Source: Sphingobacteriaceae bacterium DW12 (GTDB lineage Bacteria > Bacteroidota > Bacteroidia > Sphingobacteriales > Sphingobacteriaceae). Taken from it: a stretch of DNA of 64,000 bases. Positions 1 through 7,768 of this stretch are shown here, piece after piece. Under the pieces are notes generated by a model. The model was given only the letters and a program-made list of their open reading frames with translations. It had not been told where the DNA came from and did not search any database. The stretch lies in contig JROE01000005.1 of NCBI GenBank assembly GCA_000783305.1, forward strand, positions 1-64,000, read 5' to 3'. The stretch's first letter is position 1, and each line of letters opens with the position of its first letter. A program made the position numbers and the translations under genes.

Positions 1-394
1 GGGACGCGGGCCAACGGGATGGATTCCCTTGGTCTCCAATCTGAATCGGTATACCATTTTTCACCTCTTTTTTTGGCATCGACGAGTATGATTACAGCTT
101 AGGTCGCTGCTAGTCTTTTTTCCTATCCGATGGGCGCATCGAGCGTAACCGAAGTCCTAGATAGCCCCTTTGTCTGCTTTAACAGTGTCAATACGGTGGA
201 GTTTGCAGGGATGGACTCCTCATAGACTTCCATGATTTCTGTGGATATTAATAGGATTCGACTCAAATATTTACTCTTATTATCTAACTACTAATAATGT
301 TCCAATAATCTAAATGATTTCAAATGAAATATTTTTTTGAAATCTATGTAATGTTTATAGACCTTAGATTGTCTTCTTAATAAAAGCAGCGAGT
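1..394. other. gene-poor left edge, possible decayed coding remnant
   Basis: No intact gene is visible here. On the minus strand one frame reads like protein from about 233 down to the window edge but is cut by stops near 125 and 100. An overlapping minus frame with an ATG at 79 stays open to the edge for 26 codons. Either could be a broken gene or the start of a gene outside the window. The last 130 bases before the sigma gene at 395 are AT-rich and should hold its promoter, but I see no clear TAnnTTTG box. Confidence 0.35.
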
Positions 395-910
395 ATGAAT
401 CAAGAAACCTTTAAAGCAAACATTTTTATCCATAAGGATAAACTATTCCGTTTTGCTTGCCGGTTTATGGTTAATCAACAAGATGCTTTCGATTTGGTTC
501 AAGAGGTGTTGATGAAGCTTTGGGAAGTACGTGATGATTTACAAGGTATAGTTAATACAGAAGCGTTTGCCATGAGGATGACAAAAAATATGGCCCTAAA
601 TAAAATTTCTAGAGAATCTGTAAAGGCGAGGTACGAAAGTGAGTATCGTCTTGGTCATCAACAAGATCATGACCCCGCGCTTACGAAAGACATTGTATTA
701 AGATTAATAGATTCGTTACCTGAAAAGCAACGCTTAGTGATGTACTTAAGAGATATTGAAGAATACGAAATTGTCACTATATGCGAATTGACAGGTATGG
801 AGGAAAATGCAATACGTGTCAATTTGTCTCGTGCTAGAAATACTGTAAAAGGAGTGTTGAGTAAAATTTTTGATTATGAAGAGAGAAGAATTAGAGCGAT
901 TAAGAGCTAA
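395..910 (+). CDS. RNA polymerase ECF-type sigma-70 factor
   Basis: A 171-residue ECF sigma factor, which directs RNA polymerase to a small regulon. Region 2 is at about residues 10-75, with the typical acidic run DAFDLVQEVLMKLWE. Region 4 is at about 105-160 and includes LIDSLPEKQRLVMYLRDIE followed by a helix-turn-helix (ICELTGMEENAIRVNLSRAR). The length is normal for the family. The next gene overlaps its 3' end and encodes a single-pass membrane protein, so the pair is read as sigma and anti-sigma. Two DUF4252 genes follow on the same strand, a common Bacteroidota arrangement. The controlled genes are probably this operon plus unknown others. Confidence 0.92.
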   Translation: MNQETFKANIFIHKDKLFRFACRFMVNQQDAFDLVQEVLMKLWEVRDDLQGIVNTEAFAMRMTKNMALNKISRESVKARYESEYRLGHQQDHDPALTKDIVLRLIDSLPEKQRLVMYLRDIEEYEIVTICELTGMEENAIRVNLSRARNTVKGVLSKIFDYEERRIRAIKS

Positions 911-1541
911 GTATTGGGCGGGAAAATCTTCTTTGGAGGAAGAACGTTTTTTGAAGGACGAAAGTGATAGCGAACCTTATTTTTCTTTGCTGAAGGATAC
1001 GGGAAAAGAGAAAATGGAGTTGGACTTTGATACTTTCTTGGAAAAAACTGAATCACGAGTGAATGAGGATCTCGTGCAGGTGCATCCTTTAAAGAGCAGC
1101 GTGTCTTGGAAGTACGGCTTAAATTTAGCTGCTACGGTACTGTTGATCATTGGAGGTGTCTGGATGTTCGTGCAGCGCGGGAATAGGGAATCCGCCCCGA
1201 AATCGACTGGTATAGCTAAGGAATCTATAGATGTAAATATTTCGGATGTAAGGCCCTTGGACGTACAGCTTCCAGCAGAAAATAGTAACCGTATGGTTTC
1301 AACAGTTGCTGGTACGGTTTCCAACAATAAGGAGCATCGAATTAAGGGGAAATACCAATCTAAATCTGTTGGGAAGAGACCCAATGAAGAGTCCTTCTAT
1401 GTTGAAGTGAATGGTGTGCGTATTACAAATGAAGATGAAGCGCTAAGAATTACCCATTCGGTGTTAACGCTAGCTTCTTCTAACATTGGAAAGGGAATCG
1501 AAGGCGTACGCAAATTGAAACATTTAACTATTGAACTATAA
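876..1541 (+). CDS. probable membrane anti-sigma factor
   Basis: A 221-residue protein with a charged cytoplasmic N-terminus (about 1-78), one membrane segment at about 81-99 (LAATVLLIIGGVWMFV) and a periplasmic tail of about 120 residues. I recognise no named domain; the role is inferred from overlap with the upstream ECF sigma gene and from the topology, which is normal for anti-sigma factors. The longest frame opens at a TTG at 870, but the ATG at 876 gives a cleaner start (MKREELERLR) and still overlaps the sigma gene by 35 bases, which suggests translational coupling. The tail would sense an envelope signal, perhaps with the DUF4252 proteins. Confidence 0.7.
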   Translation: MKREELERLRAKYWAGKSSLEEERFLKDESDSEPYFSLLKDTGKEKMELDFDTFLEKTESRVNEDLVQVHPLKSSVSWKYGLNLAATVLLIIGGVWMFVQRGNRESAPKSTGIAKESIDVNISDVRPLDVQLPAENSNRMVSTVAGTVSNNKEHRIKGKYQSKSVGKRPNEESFYVEVNGVRITNEDEALRITHSVLTLASSNIGKGIEGVRKLKHLTIEL

Positions 1542-1553
1542 ATACATACAATT

Positions 1554-2024
1554 ATGAAGACTACCCTATTTTTTATATGTCTTTGTTATCTAAACATAGC
1601 AAATGCGCAGATTGCTAAATTGGACAAAATCTTTGAGCAATATAAGGAAGGAAAAGGTGTTACATCTATTAAGATAGCCAAACCGATGTTTAGCATGTTG
1701 AACAAGCTCAAACTTGGGGATGAAGAGCTTAATCAGATTAAACCGCTCCTGGCAAATATTAACTCCATTAAGATGCTAATTGTTGAGGATAATGAGGATA
1801 AACACCTAAAGTCAGAAGTGTCAAAAGCATTTGCCGCACTGAAGTATGAGGAGTTGGTTTCTATTAATTCAGATGGCAATAAAATCCGCTTTTTAACTGA
1901 GAGTTCTCAATCCGATAATCTTAATAACTTATTATTGAGTATTGTAGCTGATGATAGTGTGATATTTATGATTTTGGATGGCAAGGTTCGATATGAGGAT
2001 ATTAACAAGTTAATTGACCAATAA
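1554..2024 (+). CDS. exported DUF4252 family protein
   Basis: A 156-residue protein with a signal peptide ending near residue 18 (CYLNIANAQ). The mature part fits DUF4252: a helical start, a strand with IKMLIVED, an EELVSINSDGNKIRF segment, and a final helix. DUF4252 proteins are small envelope proteins of unknown function, typical of Bacteroidota and often found beside ECF sigma/anti-sigma pairs. The gene is 12 bases after the anti-sigma gene and 9 bases before a second DUF4252 gene, so all are likely co-transcribed. It may feed the signal read by the anti-sigma factor; that is inference from position. Confidence 0.75.
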   Translation: MKTTLFFICLCYLNIANAQIAKLDKIFEQYKEGKGVTSIKIAKPMFSMLNKLKLGDEELNQIKPLLANINSIKMLIVEDNEDKHLKSEVSKAFAALKYEELVSINSDGNKIRFLTESSQSDNLNNLLLSIVADDSVIFMILDGKVRYEDINKLIDQ

Positions 2025-2033
2025 TTTAGGAGA

Positions 2034-2558
2034 ATGAAACGTTTAAAAATTTGCTTTTTGCTCTTAATGACTAGTGTCTTGATGCAAAGCTGTCTTGTAA
2101 AGAGTCGTCCAAATATGGATTTTGTAAATCGTCATCATCTTTCTAAGGAGGCAGCGGTCGTGTCTTTAAATGTCCCGACCTATTTAGTTCGCCCATTCGT
2201 GAAAAATGCGCTTAAGGACGGAGATGAAGAACAAGAATTGATTCGGTTTGCGCTTAAGAAGTTGAAAAGGGTGAAAATGATGACAATATCGAATTCGAAG
2301 AATGAGCGTTTGATGAAGGATTTTCAGAAGTATTTAATACGTAATCGTTTCGAAGAAATGGCGAGTCTTTACAGTGATGGGGCTCGAATATCTATAAGTG
2401 GAAAATTTAAAGGTGATCGTATCAAACGACTAATGCTCGGTATTGCTGACGATGAAGATTTGGTTTTTGTCGATATTAAATCTGATTTGAGTATTGAAGA
2501 ACTTTCGGACATGATTCAGCATTATGAGAATCAACAGAAGAGAAAAGCAAATATGTGA
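2034..2558 (+). CDS. DUF4252 family lipoprotein
   Basis: A 174-residue paralogue of the preceding gene with a lipoprotein signal (lipobox LMQSC, Cys20). The shared features are a KMMTISNSKNER-type strand, the FEEMASLYSDGARISI segment matching EELVSINSDGNKIRF upstream, and a LMLGIADDEDLVFVDI strand near the C-terminus. It is therefore a lipid-anchored version of the exported DUF4252 protein. The pair probably arose by duplication. The function is unknown; it belongs to the sigma-controlled operon by spacing and strand. Confidence 0.75.
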   Translation: MKRLKICFLLLMTSVLMQSCLVKSRPNMDFVNRHHLSKEAAVVSLNVPTYLVRPFVKNALKDGDEEQELIRFALKKLKRVKMMTISNSKNERLMKDFQKYLIRNRFEEMASLYSDGARISISGKFKGDRIKRLMLGIADDEDLVFVDIKSDLSIEELSDMIQHYENQQKRKANM

Positions 2559-2791
2559 TGAAAACTTCTTTTATTGTCTTGTCGATAATGCTCGTTTTGT
2601 CAATGGTGGACAGATTTTCCGATAGGTCTTTTGATAGACCGCCGGCTAAAATGGATTGGAATGCAACAGTCGAAGTGGAGGATTGGAGTGCTTACTGTGA
2701 AACCGGAGAGGATTTGTTTTTTTTTCAATTGTCAAAACGATTGGCTGATGGCTCGAATAAACAATGGATAGGGCTTACTTTTGGTAAGTAA
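2558..2791 (+). CDS. small hypothetical protein, last gene of the DUF4252 operon
   Basis: A 77-residue frame starting at an ATG that overlaps the stop of the DUF4252 lipoprotein gene (TGATG). It has a hydrophobic N-terminus (SFIVLSIMLVLSMV) that could be a signal peptide or membrane anchor, then a charged region of about 55 residues with one Cys. I do not recognise a family. The overlap argues that it is translated with the operon. It could also be a shortened remnant, as it is small for this operon class. Confidence 0.5.
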   Translation: MKTSFIVLSIMLVLSMVDRFSDRSFDRPPAKMDWNATVEVEDWSAYCETGEDLFFFQLSKRLADGSNKQWIGLTFGK

Positions 2792-2911
2792 ATTGAATTC
2801 ACCATATTTACTTGTCATAACATAGTCTTTATTTCCATATCGTGAGTAAAGAGATAGGGGAAACATGAAGTTTTAACTATATTAGCTTTACTATTTTTTA
2901 GCATATATATT

Positions 2912-3409
2912 ATGGGAATTAAGCACAGTTTGTTGATTGAATTGGAGAAGGAAACCGCAAGTACAAGAAAATTGTTGGAGGTATTGTCTGATGAACATTT
3001 GGACTGGAGACCACATGAGAAATCAATGTCATTGACGCGTTTAGCAACACATACCGTTGAGATGACTAATCTAGCTACGGAAGTGATATCTCGCGATACA
3101 TTTAATTTTGAAACTGATTTTAAAGGACATAAGTTTTCTAAAGTACAGGAGATTATTCAATTGTTAGATGAGGGCTACGAACGTAATTGTGCCACAATAG
3201 AGCGTTCGAGGGATGAGGACTGGCTATCCGAGTTTGAATTAAAATCTGGAGATTATGTGATTGCGAAAATGCCAAAAGTGGGGGCGGTTCGTTTTTTGGT
3301 ATTCAATCATGTGTATCATCATAGAGGTCAGTTGACCGTGTATCTTCGATTATTGGGTCTACCTGTACCGGGGTTATATGGTCCGTCTGCAGATGATCGG
3401 ATGAAATAA
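2912..3409 (+). CDS. DinB family protein
   Basis: A 165-residue DinB-superfamily four-helix protein. These fold like bacillithiol or mycothiol S-transferases and bind a metal through three histidines. Candidate ligands here are the His in LATHTVEM and the pair in HVYHHRGQ, at the usual positions, and the C-terminus ends in the typical GLPVPGLYGPSADD. The exact substrate cannot be told from sequence. A bshA gene at 55189 shows the organism probably makes bacillithiol, so a thiol-transferase role is possible but unproven. It stands alone and converges on sucD. Confidence 0.85.
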   Translation: MGIKHSLLIELEKETASTRKLLEVLSDEHLDWRPHEKSMSLTRLATHTVEMTNLATEVISRDTFNFETDFKGHKFSKVQEIIQLLDEGYERNCATIERSRDEDWLSEFELKSGDYVIAKMPKVGAVRFLVFNHVYHHRGQLTVYLRLLGLPVPGLYGPSADDRMK

Positions 3410-3466
3410 TACGTGACGGATGAAAGTCTTTCAACAGTGGTCTGATGAGAAAATGTTTATAGATTT

Positions 3467-3520
3467 CTTATATAAAAAAGGGTTCCGAAGTTAATTCTTC
3501 GGAACCCTTTTTTATATAAG
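3467..3520. terminator. bidirectional hairpin between dinB-like gene and sucD
   Basis: Perfect 24-base inverted repeat (3467-3490 and 3497-3520) with a 6-base loop. The stem has a GC-rich core, GGGTTCCGAAG, flanked by A and T runs, so either strand gives a U-tailed hairpin. It lies between two convergent genes. Confidence 0.9.
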
Positions 3521-3528
3521 AAGAATAG

Positions 3529-4401
3529 TTATTTCGCTAATTCTTCTGCAATAGCTTTTCCAATTTCAGCTGGAGATTCAACAACGCGTATACCGCATTC
3601 TGCCATGATTTTCATTTTAGCGGCAGCTGTGTCATCAGCACCACCAACGATTGCACCGGCGTGTCCCATACGGCGTCCTGGAGGCGCAGTTTGACCAGCA
3701 ATGAATCCAACTACAGGTTTTGTACCGTGCTCTTTGATCCATTTGGCGGCTTCGGCTTCCATTCCACCACCAATTTCACCAATCATGATGATACCTTTGG
3801 TTTCTGGATCGTTCATCAACAATTCTACAGCTTCTTTGGTGGTTGTTCCAATAATGGGATCTCCTCCGATACCGATAGCGGTTGTGATTCCTAAACCTGC
3901 TTTCACAGTTTGGTCAACAGCCTCATAAGTCAAAGTACCTGATTTTGACACGATACCTACTGTTCCTTTTTTGAAGATAAATCCAGGCATGATACCGATT
4001 TTAGCTTCATCGGCAGTAATGATACCAGGGCAGTTAGGGCCTATTAAGCGAGAGTTTTTGTCACTCAAGTATGATTTTACTTGAATCATATCTTTGGTCG
4101 GGATACCTTCCGTAATACAAACGATTACTTCGATACCAGCAGCAGCAGCTTCCATTATAGCATCAGCAGCAAATGCGGGAGGTACGAAAATGATGGATAC
4201 GTTAGCGCCTGTTTTGTCTACAGCATCTTGTACTGTGTTGAATACAGGGCGTTCTAAGTGTTGTTGGCCACCTTTTCCTGGAGTTACACCACCTACTACA
4301 TTTGTACCGTACTCAATCATTTGAGTTGCGTGATAAGTACCTTCAGTCCCTGTAAAACCTTGTACAATAACTTTTGAATCTTTATTAACTAGTACACTCA
4401 T
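3529..4401 (-). CDS. sucD: succinyl-CoA ligase (ADP-forming) subunit alpha
   Basis: A 290-residue alpha subunit of succinyl-CoA synthetase, the TCA-cycle enzyme that makes ATP from succinyl-CoA. The N-terminal CoA-binding Rossmann fold begins [14 protein letters not shown]. The phosphorylated histidine is His247 in [13 protein letters not shown], matching the known E. coli position closely. The length is typical. The beta subunit gene sucC is not adjacent, which is common in this phylum. A strong shared hairpin lies just past its 3' end. It is a monocistronic housekeeping gene by spacing. Confidence 0.97.
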   Translation of the reverse strand: MSVLVNKDSKVIVQGFTGTEGTYHATQMIEYGTNVVGGVTPGKGGQQHLERPVFNTVQDAVDKTGANVSIIFVPPAFAADAIMEAAAAGIEVIVCITEGIPTKDMIQVKSYLSDKNSRLIGPNCPGIITADEAKIGIMPGFIFKKGTVGIVSKSGTLTYEAVDQTVKAGLGITTAIGIGGDPIIGTTTKEAVELLMNDPETKGIIMIGEIGGGMEAEAAKWIKEHGTKPVVGFIAGQTAPPGRRMGHAGAIVGGADDTAAAKMKIMAECGIRVVESPAEIGKAIAEELAK

Positions 4402-4481
4402 TTTTTCTTGATTTTTGCATCACAAATCTACTGTTTTGCGATGATATCTAAAAGTTTAATAGTCTAAGTTGTTGATTTTTT

Positions 4482-5015
4482 TTACTTAAGGGTGGTTTTT
4501 GAAACAAAATCCCATAATACAATACCTATCGTAACGGAGATATTGAATGAATGTTTGGTCCCAAACTGAGGTATTTCGATACAATGATCGACAATTTTCA
4601 TAATTTGCTCATCTACACCATGTACTTCATTGCCAAATACAAATGCATATTTATTTTCAGGATATGGTTGGAAGTCATGAAGCATTATGCTGCCTTCTGC
4701 TTGTTCTATGGCTAGAATGGTATATCCTTGTTTTTTCAATTCCTCTAGTCGGCTACAGGTATCAATAGTATGTTCCCAATCAACAGAGGAAGTGGCTCCT
4801 AGTGCGGTTTTTTCTATTTCACGATGTGGCGGAGTACCTGTGATTCCACCTAAGATTATTTTCTCGACAGCAAAAGCATCGGATGTACGGAATGCGGATC
4901 CTACATTATGCATACTTCTGACATTATCTAACACAAGAATGATAGGTGTTTTATCTTGTTTTTTAAATGTTTCTACATCAGGACGCTGCAATTGGTCCAT
5001 CGTTAATTTTTGCAT
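4482..5015 (-). CDS. SpoU/TrmH family RNA 2'-O-methyltransferase
   Basis: A SPOUT-class methyltransferase of 177 residues that would transfer a methyl group from SAM to a ribose 2'-OH in tRNA or rRNA. All three family motifs are present: motif 1 DNVRSMHNVGSAFRTSDAF, motif 2 AFVFGNEVHGV, and motif 3 IPQFGTKHSFNISV, which form the knot and bind SAM. No extra N-terminal RNA-binding domain is present, as in TrmL/TrmH-type minimal enzymes. The longest frame begins at a TTG at 5021; the ATG at 5015 is preferred. The target nucleotide is not predictable. Confidence 0.9.
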   Translation of the reverse strand: MQKLTMDQLQRPDVETFKKQDKTPIILVLDNVRSMHNVGSAFRTSDAFAVEKIILGGITGTPPHREIEKTALGATSSVDWEHTIDTCSRLEELKKQGYTILAIEQAEGSIMLHDFQPYPENKYAFVFGNEVHGVDEQIMKIVDHCIEIPQFGTKHSFNISVTIGIVLWDFVSKTTLK

Positions 5016-5198
5016 ATGCAAACTTAGATAAATTGCTTTCTTTTTACAAGAGGTTATATGGTATTGATTTCTGATGGAGCTTGTGTAGAGTGGGAGTTCC
5101 TAAAAGGGTATATAAAAGCTATTTACTTGTTTTGTGATTGATTGAGGCTAGTTTGAGGGAATTAGAGAAAGATATACTGGTAAAACTTTAATTTAGAT

Positions 5199-5229
5199 TT
5201 TGATATATGAAAATTAAGGGTTATTTTTG
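5199..5229 (+). promoter_or_regulatory. Bacteroidota-type promoter for rpsT
   Basis: TTTG at 5199-5202, a 19-base spacer, then TATTTTTG at 5222-5229, matching the TTTG and TAnnTTTG consensus. Transcription would begin near 5236, giving a leader of about 35 bases before rpsT. Confidence 0.75.
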
Positions 5230-5271
5230 CAGTCCGAAATTTAAGTAAAGAATAATAATTAGCTAAGAGAA

Positions 5272-5526
5272 ATGGCAAATCATAAATCAGCGATCAAAAG
5301 AATTAGAGCAAATGCAACTAAGCGTTTGAGAAACCGTTACCAAGCAAAAACAACTCGTAACGCGATTAAAAAATTACGTAACACAACGTCTCAAGAAGAG
5401 GCTAAAACATTATTACCTCGTGTAATCTCTATGCTTGATCGTTTGGCTAAAAAGAACGTGATTCACAAGAGAAAAGCGGCTAACAACAAATCAAAATTAA
5501 CTAAGTTGGTTAACAAACTAGCTTAA
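5272..5526 (+). CDS. rpsT: 30S ribosomal protein S20
   Basis: An 84-residue, very basic protein, the normal length for S20, which binds 16S rRNA in the body of the small subunit. The N-terminus [12 protein letters not shown] is diagnostic, and the rest is a Lys/Arg/Asn-rich three-helix bundle ending [10 protein letters not shown]. The gene has its own promoter and a downstream hairpin, so it is a single-gene unit, as expected for rpsT. Confidence 0.98.
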   Translation: MANHKSAIKRIRANATKRLRNRYQAKTTRNAIKKLRNTTSQEEAKTLLPRVISMLDRLAKKNVIHKRKAANNKSKLTKLVNKLA

Positions 5527-5558
5527 TCCTGATTAAGTAGTTGTACAGATAATATTTG

Positions 5559-5584
5559 GGGACGCATTAGGTTGTGTCCCTTTT
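5559..5584 (+). terminator. rpsT terminator
   Basis: Stem GGGACGCA (5559-5566) pairs with TGTGTCCC (5573-5580), with one G-U pair and a 6-base loop, followed by TTTT. It lies 33 bases after the rpsT stop. Confidence 0.75.
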
Positions 5585-5597
5585 CTTGTTGATGAAT

Positions 5598-5630
5598 AAA
5601 TAGCCCTGGCTTATAGAGTCAGGGCTATTT
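5598..5630 (-). terminator. terminator of the DUF1080 gene
   Basis: AAATAGCCCTG (5598-5608) and CAGGGCTATTT (5620-5630) form a perfect 11-base stem with an 11-base loop, ending 3 bases from the stop codon of the leftward DUF1080 gene. The AAATA/TATTT flanks make it usable on either strand. Confidence 0.7.
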
Positions 5631-5632
5631 GA

Positions 5633-6484
5633 TTATTTTTTGCTTAGGATAGTTTTGATGATTTTATCCAGTTTTGCTGAATCCTTCATAAAGGGTTCTA
5701 AATTATAAAGTTCTACTTTTTTGAAGTCAATCGGATGACTTTCACTTTGCAAGGAGATGTATCCTTTACTCAAGAGTTGACCATCCTTCTTTTGTGCAGG
5801 ATCGTAGTCTGAAACATTTCCTCCTCCAATTTGAGGTTTTTGATATTCCAGTACAATCTGTCCATCCAATATATGTTGTATTACAGAATCCCCTAGTACG
5901 ACAAAATCTGCTGTGACCCATTGGTCGCCATGGTATGTTTTCGATTTAGAGCTTATGCAATGTGGTGTGAATAGTTTGTCATTCATGACAACGTTGGTGC
6001 CAGGCGTACAGAGGTTGCTTGTGGTGCGTTCATTTTTTCCATCGCCGCCCAATAATTGCCCTTCGACGGATATTGGGAAGTCTTGATTTTTTAACATGGT
6101 TCGAGGATCTTGTCCATGAAGCATAGCTCCGCTATTTCTCCAAGCCCAACCTTCACCACCATTGACCTGATCTCCGACAAATCGATAAGTGACACGTAGC
6201 ACATAAGCTCCAAAGGGTTTGTCATATGCTAGGTGACCGTATTGTTGGTCAAATTCTTGATAGCCATCATATCTAACTTTTAGCAAACCTTCTTCTACTC
6301 GAAAGGTATTGGCGTAATTTTCTCCGACTTCATGTTGACGGATTTTTACAATCCAATTTTTCATGTCTTTCCCATTGAAGAGTTGAATGGGTTTGGGCGT
6401 CTTGATAGATTGTGCTACTGATGGGGAGGCGGAGAGTAGCAAAGCTCCCGTACTTACAGCAGCCAGCAGATTTTTAATTTTCAT
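5633..6484 (-). CDS. exported DUF1080 protein (3-keto-disaccharide hydrolase family)
   Basis: A 283-residue protein with a signal peptide (cleavage near SPSVAQS, residue 25) and a concanavalin-like DUF1080 domain. Family hallmarks are LFNGKDMKNWIVK near the start of the mature protein, the GGEGWAWRNSGAMLHGQDP stretch, and a C-terminal GYISLQSESHPIDFKKVEL. Characterised DUF1080 members hydrolyse 3-keto glycosides; whether this one does is not shown. It lies 125 bases downstream of an AraC regulator on the same strand, which may control it. A Tat-type sugar isomerase-like protein at 52636 could act on related oxidised sugars, but it is distant. Confidence 0.85.
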   Translation of the reverse strand: MKIKNLLAAVSTGALLLSASPSVAQSIKTPKPIQLFNGKDMKNWIVKIRQHEVGENYANTFRVEEGLLKVRYDGYQEFDQQYGHLAYDKPFGAYVLRVTYRFVGDQVNGGEGWAWRNSGAMLHGQDPRTMLKNQDFPISVEGQLLGGDGKNERTTSNLCTPGTNVVMNDKLFTPHCISSKSKTYHGDQWVTADFVVLGDSVIQHILDGQIVLEYQKPQIGGGNVSDYDPAQKKDGQLLSKGYISLQSESHPIDFKKVELYNLEPFMKDSAKLDKIIKTILSKK

Positions 6485-6608
6485 ATATTTTTAATTGTTG
6501 ATACACATTTGATTTTTCTGAATTGGGATATGTTAAGTCAACATATCCTATCCCGAAGATTGACATCCAGGAGACTAAAGATAGATAAAAAAGAGAGGGA
6601 TCTGCTCC

Positions 6609-7421
6609 TTACAATAGATGATTTTTATGTTTTACATATTCACTCGGTCTCAACCCAACAATTTTATTGAAGGTATTGCTAAAGGTTGGAAGGCTGCTAT
6701 ATCCTACTTTAAGTGCGACTTCGTTTACACTTAGCTTGTCGTCTAAGAGTAGTTTTAGCGCCTTGAGCATTCTCAATATTGTATAATACTGAATAAAAGA
6801 CATGCTTAACTCTTTTTGGAATAATCTAGCCAATGTGCGTTCGCTGATGTCAAATTGTTTTGCAATTTCTTTGAACCCAACATTTTCCTCGATTCGGCTA
6901 TCTAGATAGGTGATAATATCCTTTAGCTTTTGGTGGCTAGGATAAGGAAGCGCTAGCGGAAGCTCTGTTTGGGATAATTCGGGAAGGAGCAATTTAAATG
7001 CTTTTGCAATAGAGTATTTGGGTTCTTCTACTGGAAATATATTGCCATTCCATCGGTTGGTGAACATGATTAGCTCAATCAGTAAATCGTTGACTGGATA
7101 AATGTTGACTTTATCAAAGAAAACCGTATCTGTCTCAAACTTTGGGAAGTAAAGGTTGCGCATGATTACTTCAGGGCTGCTGGGGTGTATGCTGTGCCTT
7201 ACGCCTCCCGGAATCCAAATGTAATGCCTTGCTGGCAGAAAGAAAGATTTATTGTCGGTTTTTAAGAATACTACTCCACCTTCGGTATATAAAAATTGAC
7301 CTTTTTGATGCACATGTTCAGCGATAAATTTTTCGCCCATCACTTTGTGATGGCAATAGATGCTGTCTTCAAATGCATCTACTTCTGTCATATAATATCG
7401 GTCTACATATTTAACTTCCAT
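6609..7421 (-). CDS. AraC family transcriptional regulator
   Basis: A 270-residue one-component regulator. The N-terminal cupin-like part (about 25-110) has HVHQKGQFLYTEGG and a PARHYIWIPGGVRHSIHP strand pair, as in sugar- or effector-binding AraC proteins. The C-terminal AraC DNA-binding domain (about 165-268) has two helix-turn-helices, including FDISERTLARLFQKE and VALKVGYSSLPTFSNTF. It is divergent from the CoA-transferase at 7769 across 347 bases and lies upstream of the DUF1080 gene, so either could be its target. The effector is unknown. Confidence 0.93.
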   Translation of the reverse strand: MEVKYVDRYYMTEVDAFEDSIYCHHKVMGEKFIAEHVHQKGQFLYTEGGVVFLKTDNKSFFLPARHYIWIPGGVRHSIHPSSPEVIMRNLYFPKFETDTVFFDKVNIYPVNDLLIELIMFTNRWNGNIFPVEEPKYSIAKAFKLLLPELSQTELPLALPYPSHQKLKDIITYLDSRIEENVGFKEIAKQFDISERTLARLFQKELSMSFIQYYTILRMLKALKLLLDDKLSVNEVALKVGYSSLPTFSNTFNKIVGLRPSEYVKHKNHLL

Positions 7422-7768
7422 CTCCGATTTTTATTAAACTAATTCCTTGACTAACAAATCATATTTATAAAAGTGAGTGTCCAGTCACCTGTATTCATAC
7501 GGAAACAGGTGAAAAGTTAGTACGTACTCATTTTTTGTGAATTATAAGATGCATTATATCAGTGCTTTGTAGATTTCGCATCTCGTATTTGTAATCACTA
7601 ATACCTGAAATTTTGATATTACTGACTGATTTATAAATAATTACAAATATATCGTCTTTATTGGATAATTTTGTGGCGATGTGCAATAAAATGCCAAATA
7701 AATAAATGATTAATATTGTCTACTCTGTTTATGAGAGACTTATATAGATGGTTTTACTTTTTTAGAAT
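7422..7768. promoter_or_regulatory. divergent control region with an 8-base dyad
   Basis: AT-rich region between divergent genes. TCACCTGT (7485-7492) and ACAGGTGA (7505-7512) form a perfect dyad spaced by 12 bases, about 65 bases upstream of the AraC gene, and could be an operator. TAATTTTG at 7666-7673 matches the Bacteroidota -7 box for the rightward CoA-transferase gene, but I see no matching -33 TTTG. No gene is present. Confidence 0.45.

Noticed and set aside
977..1384. 135-codon minus-strand frame inside the anti-sigma gene
   Set aside because: It overlaps a plus-strand gene with a better protein pattern and has no recognisable domain of its own.
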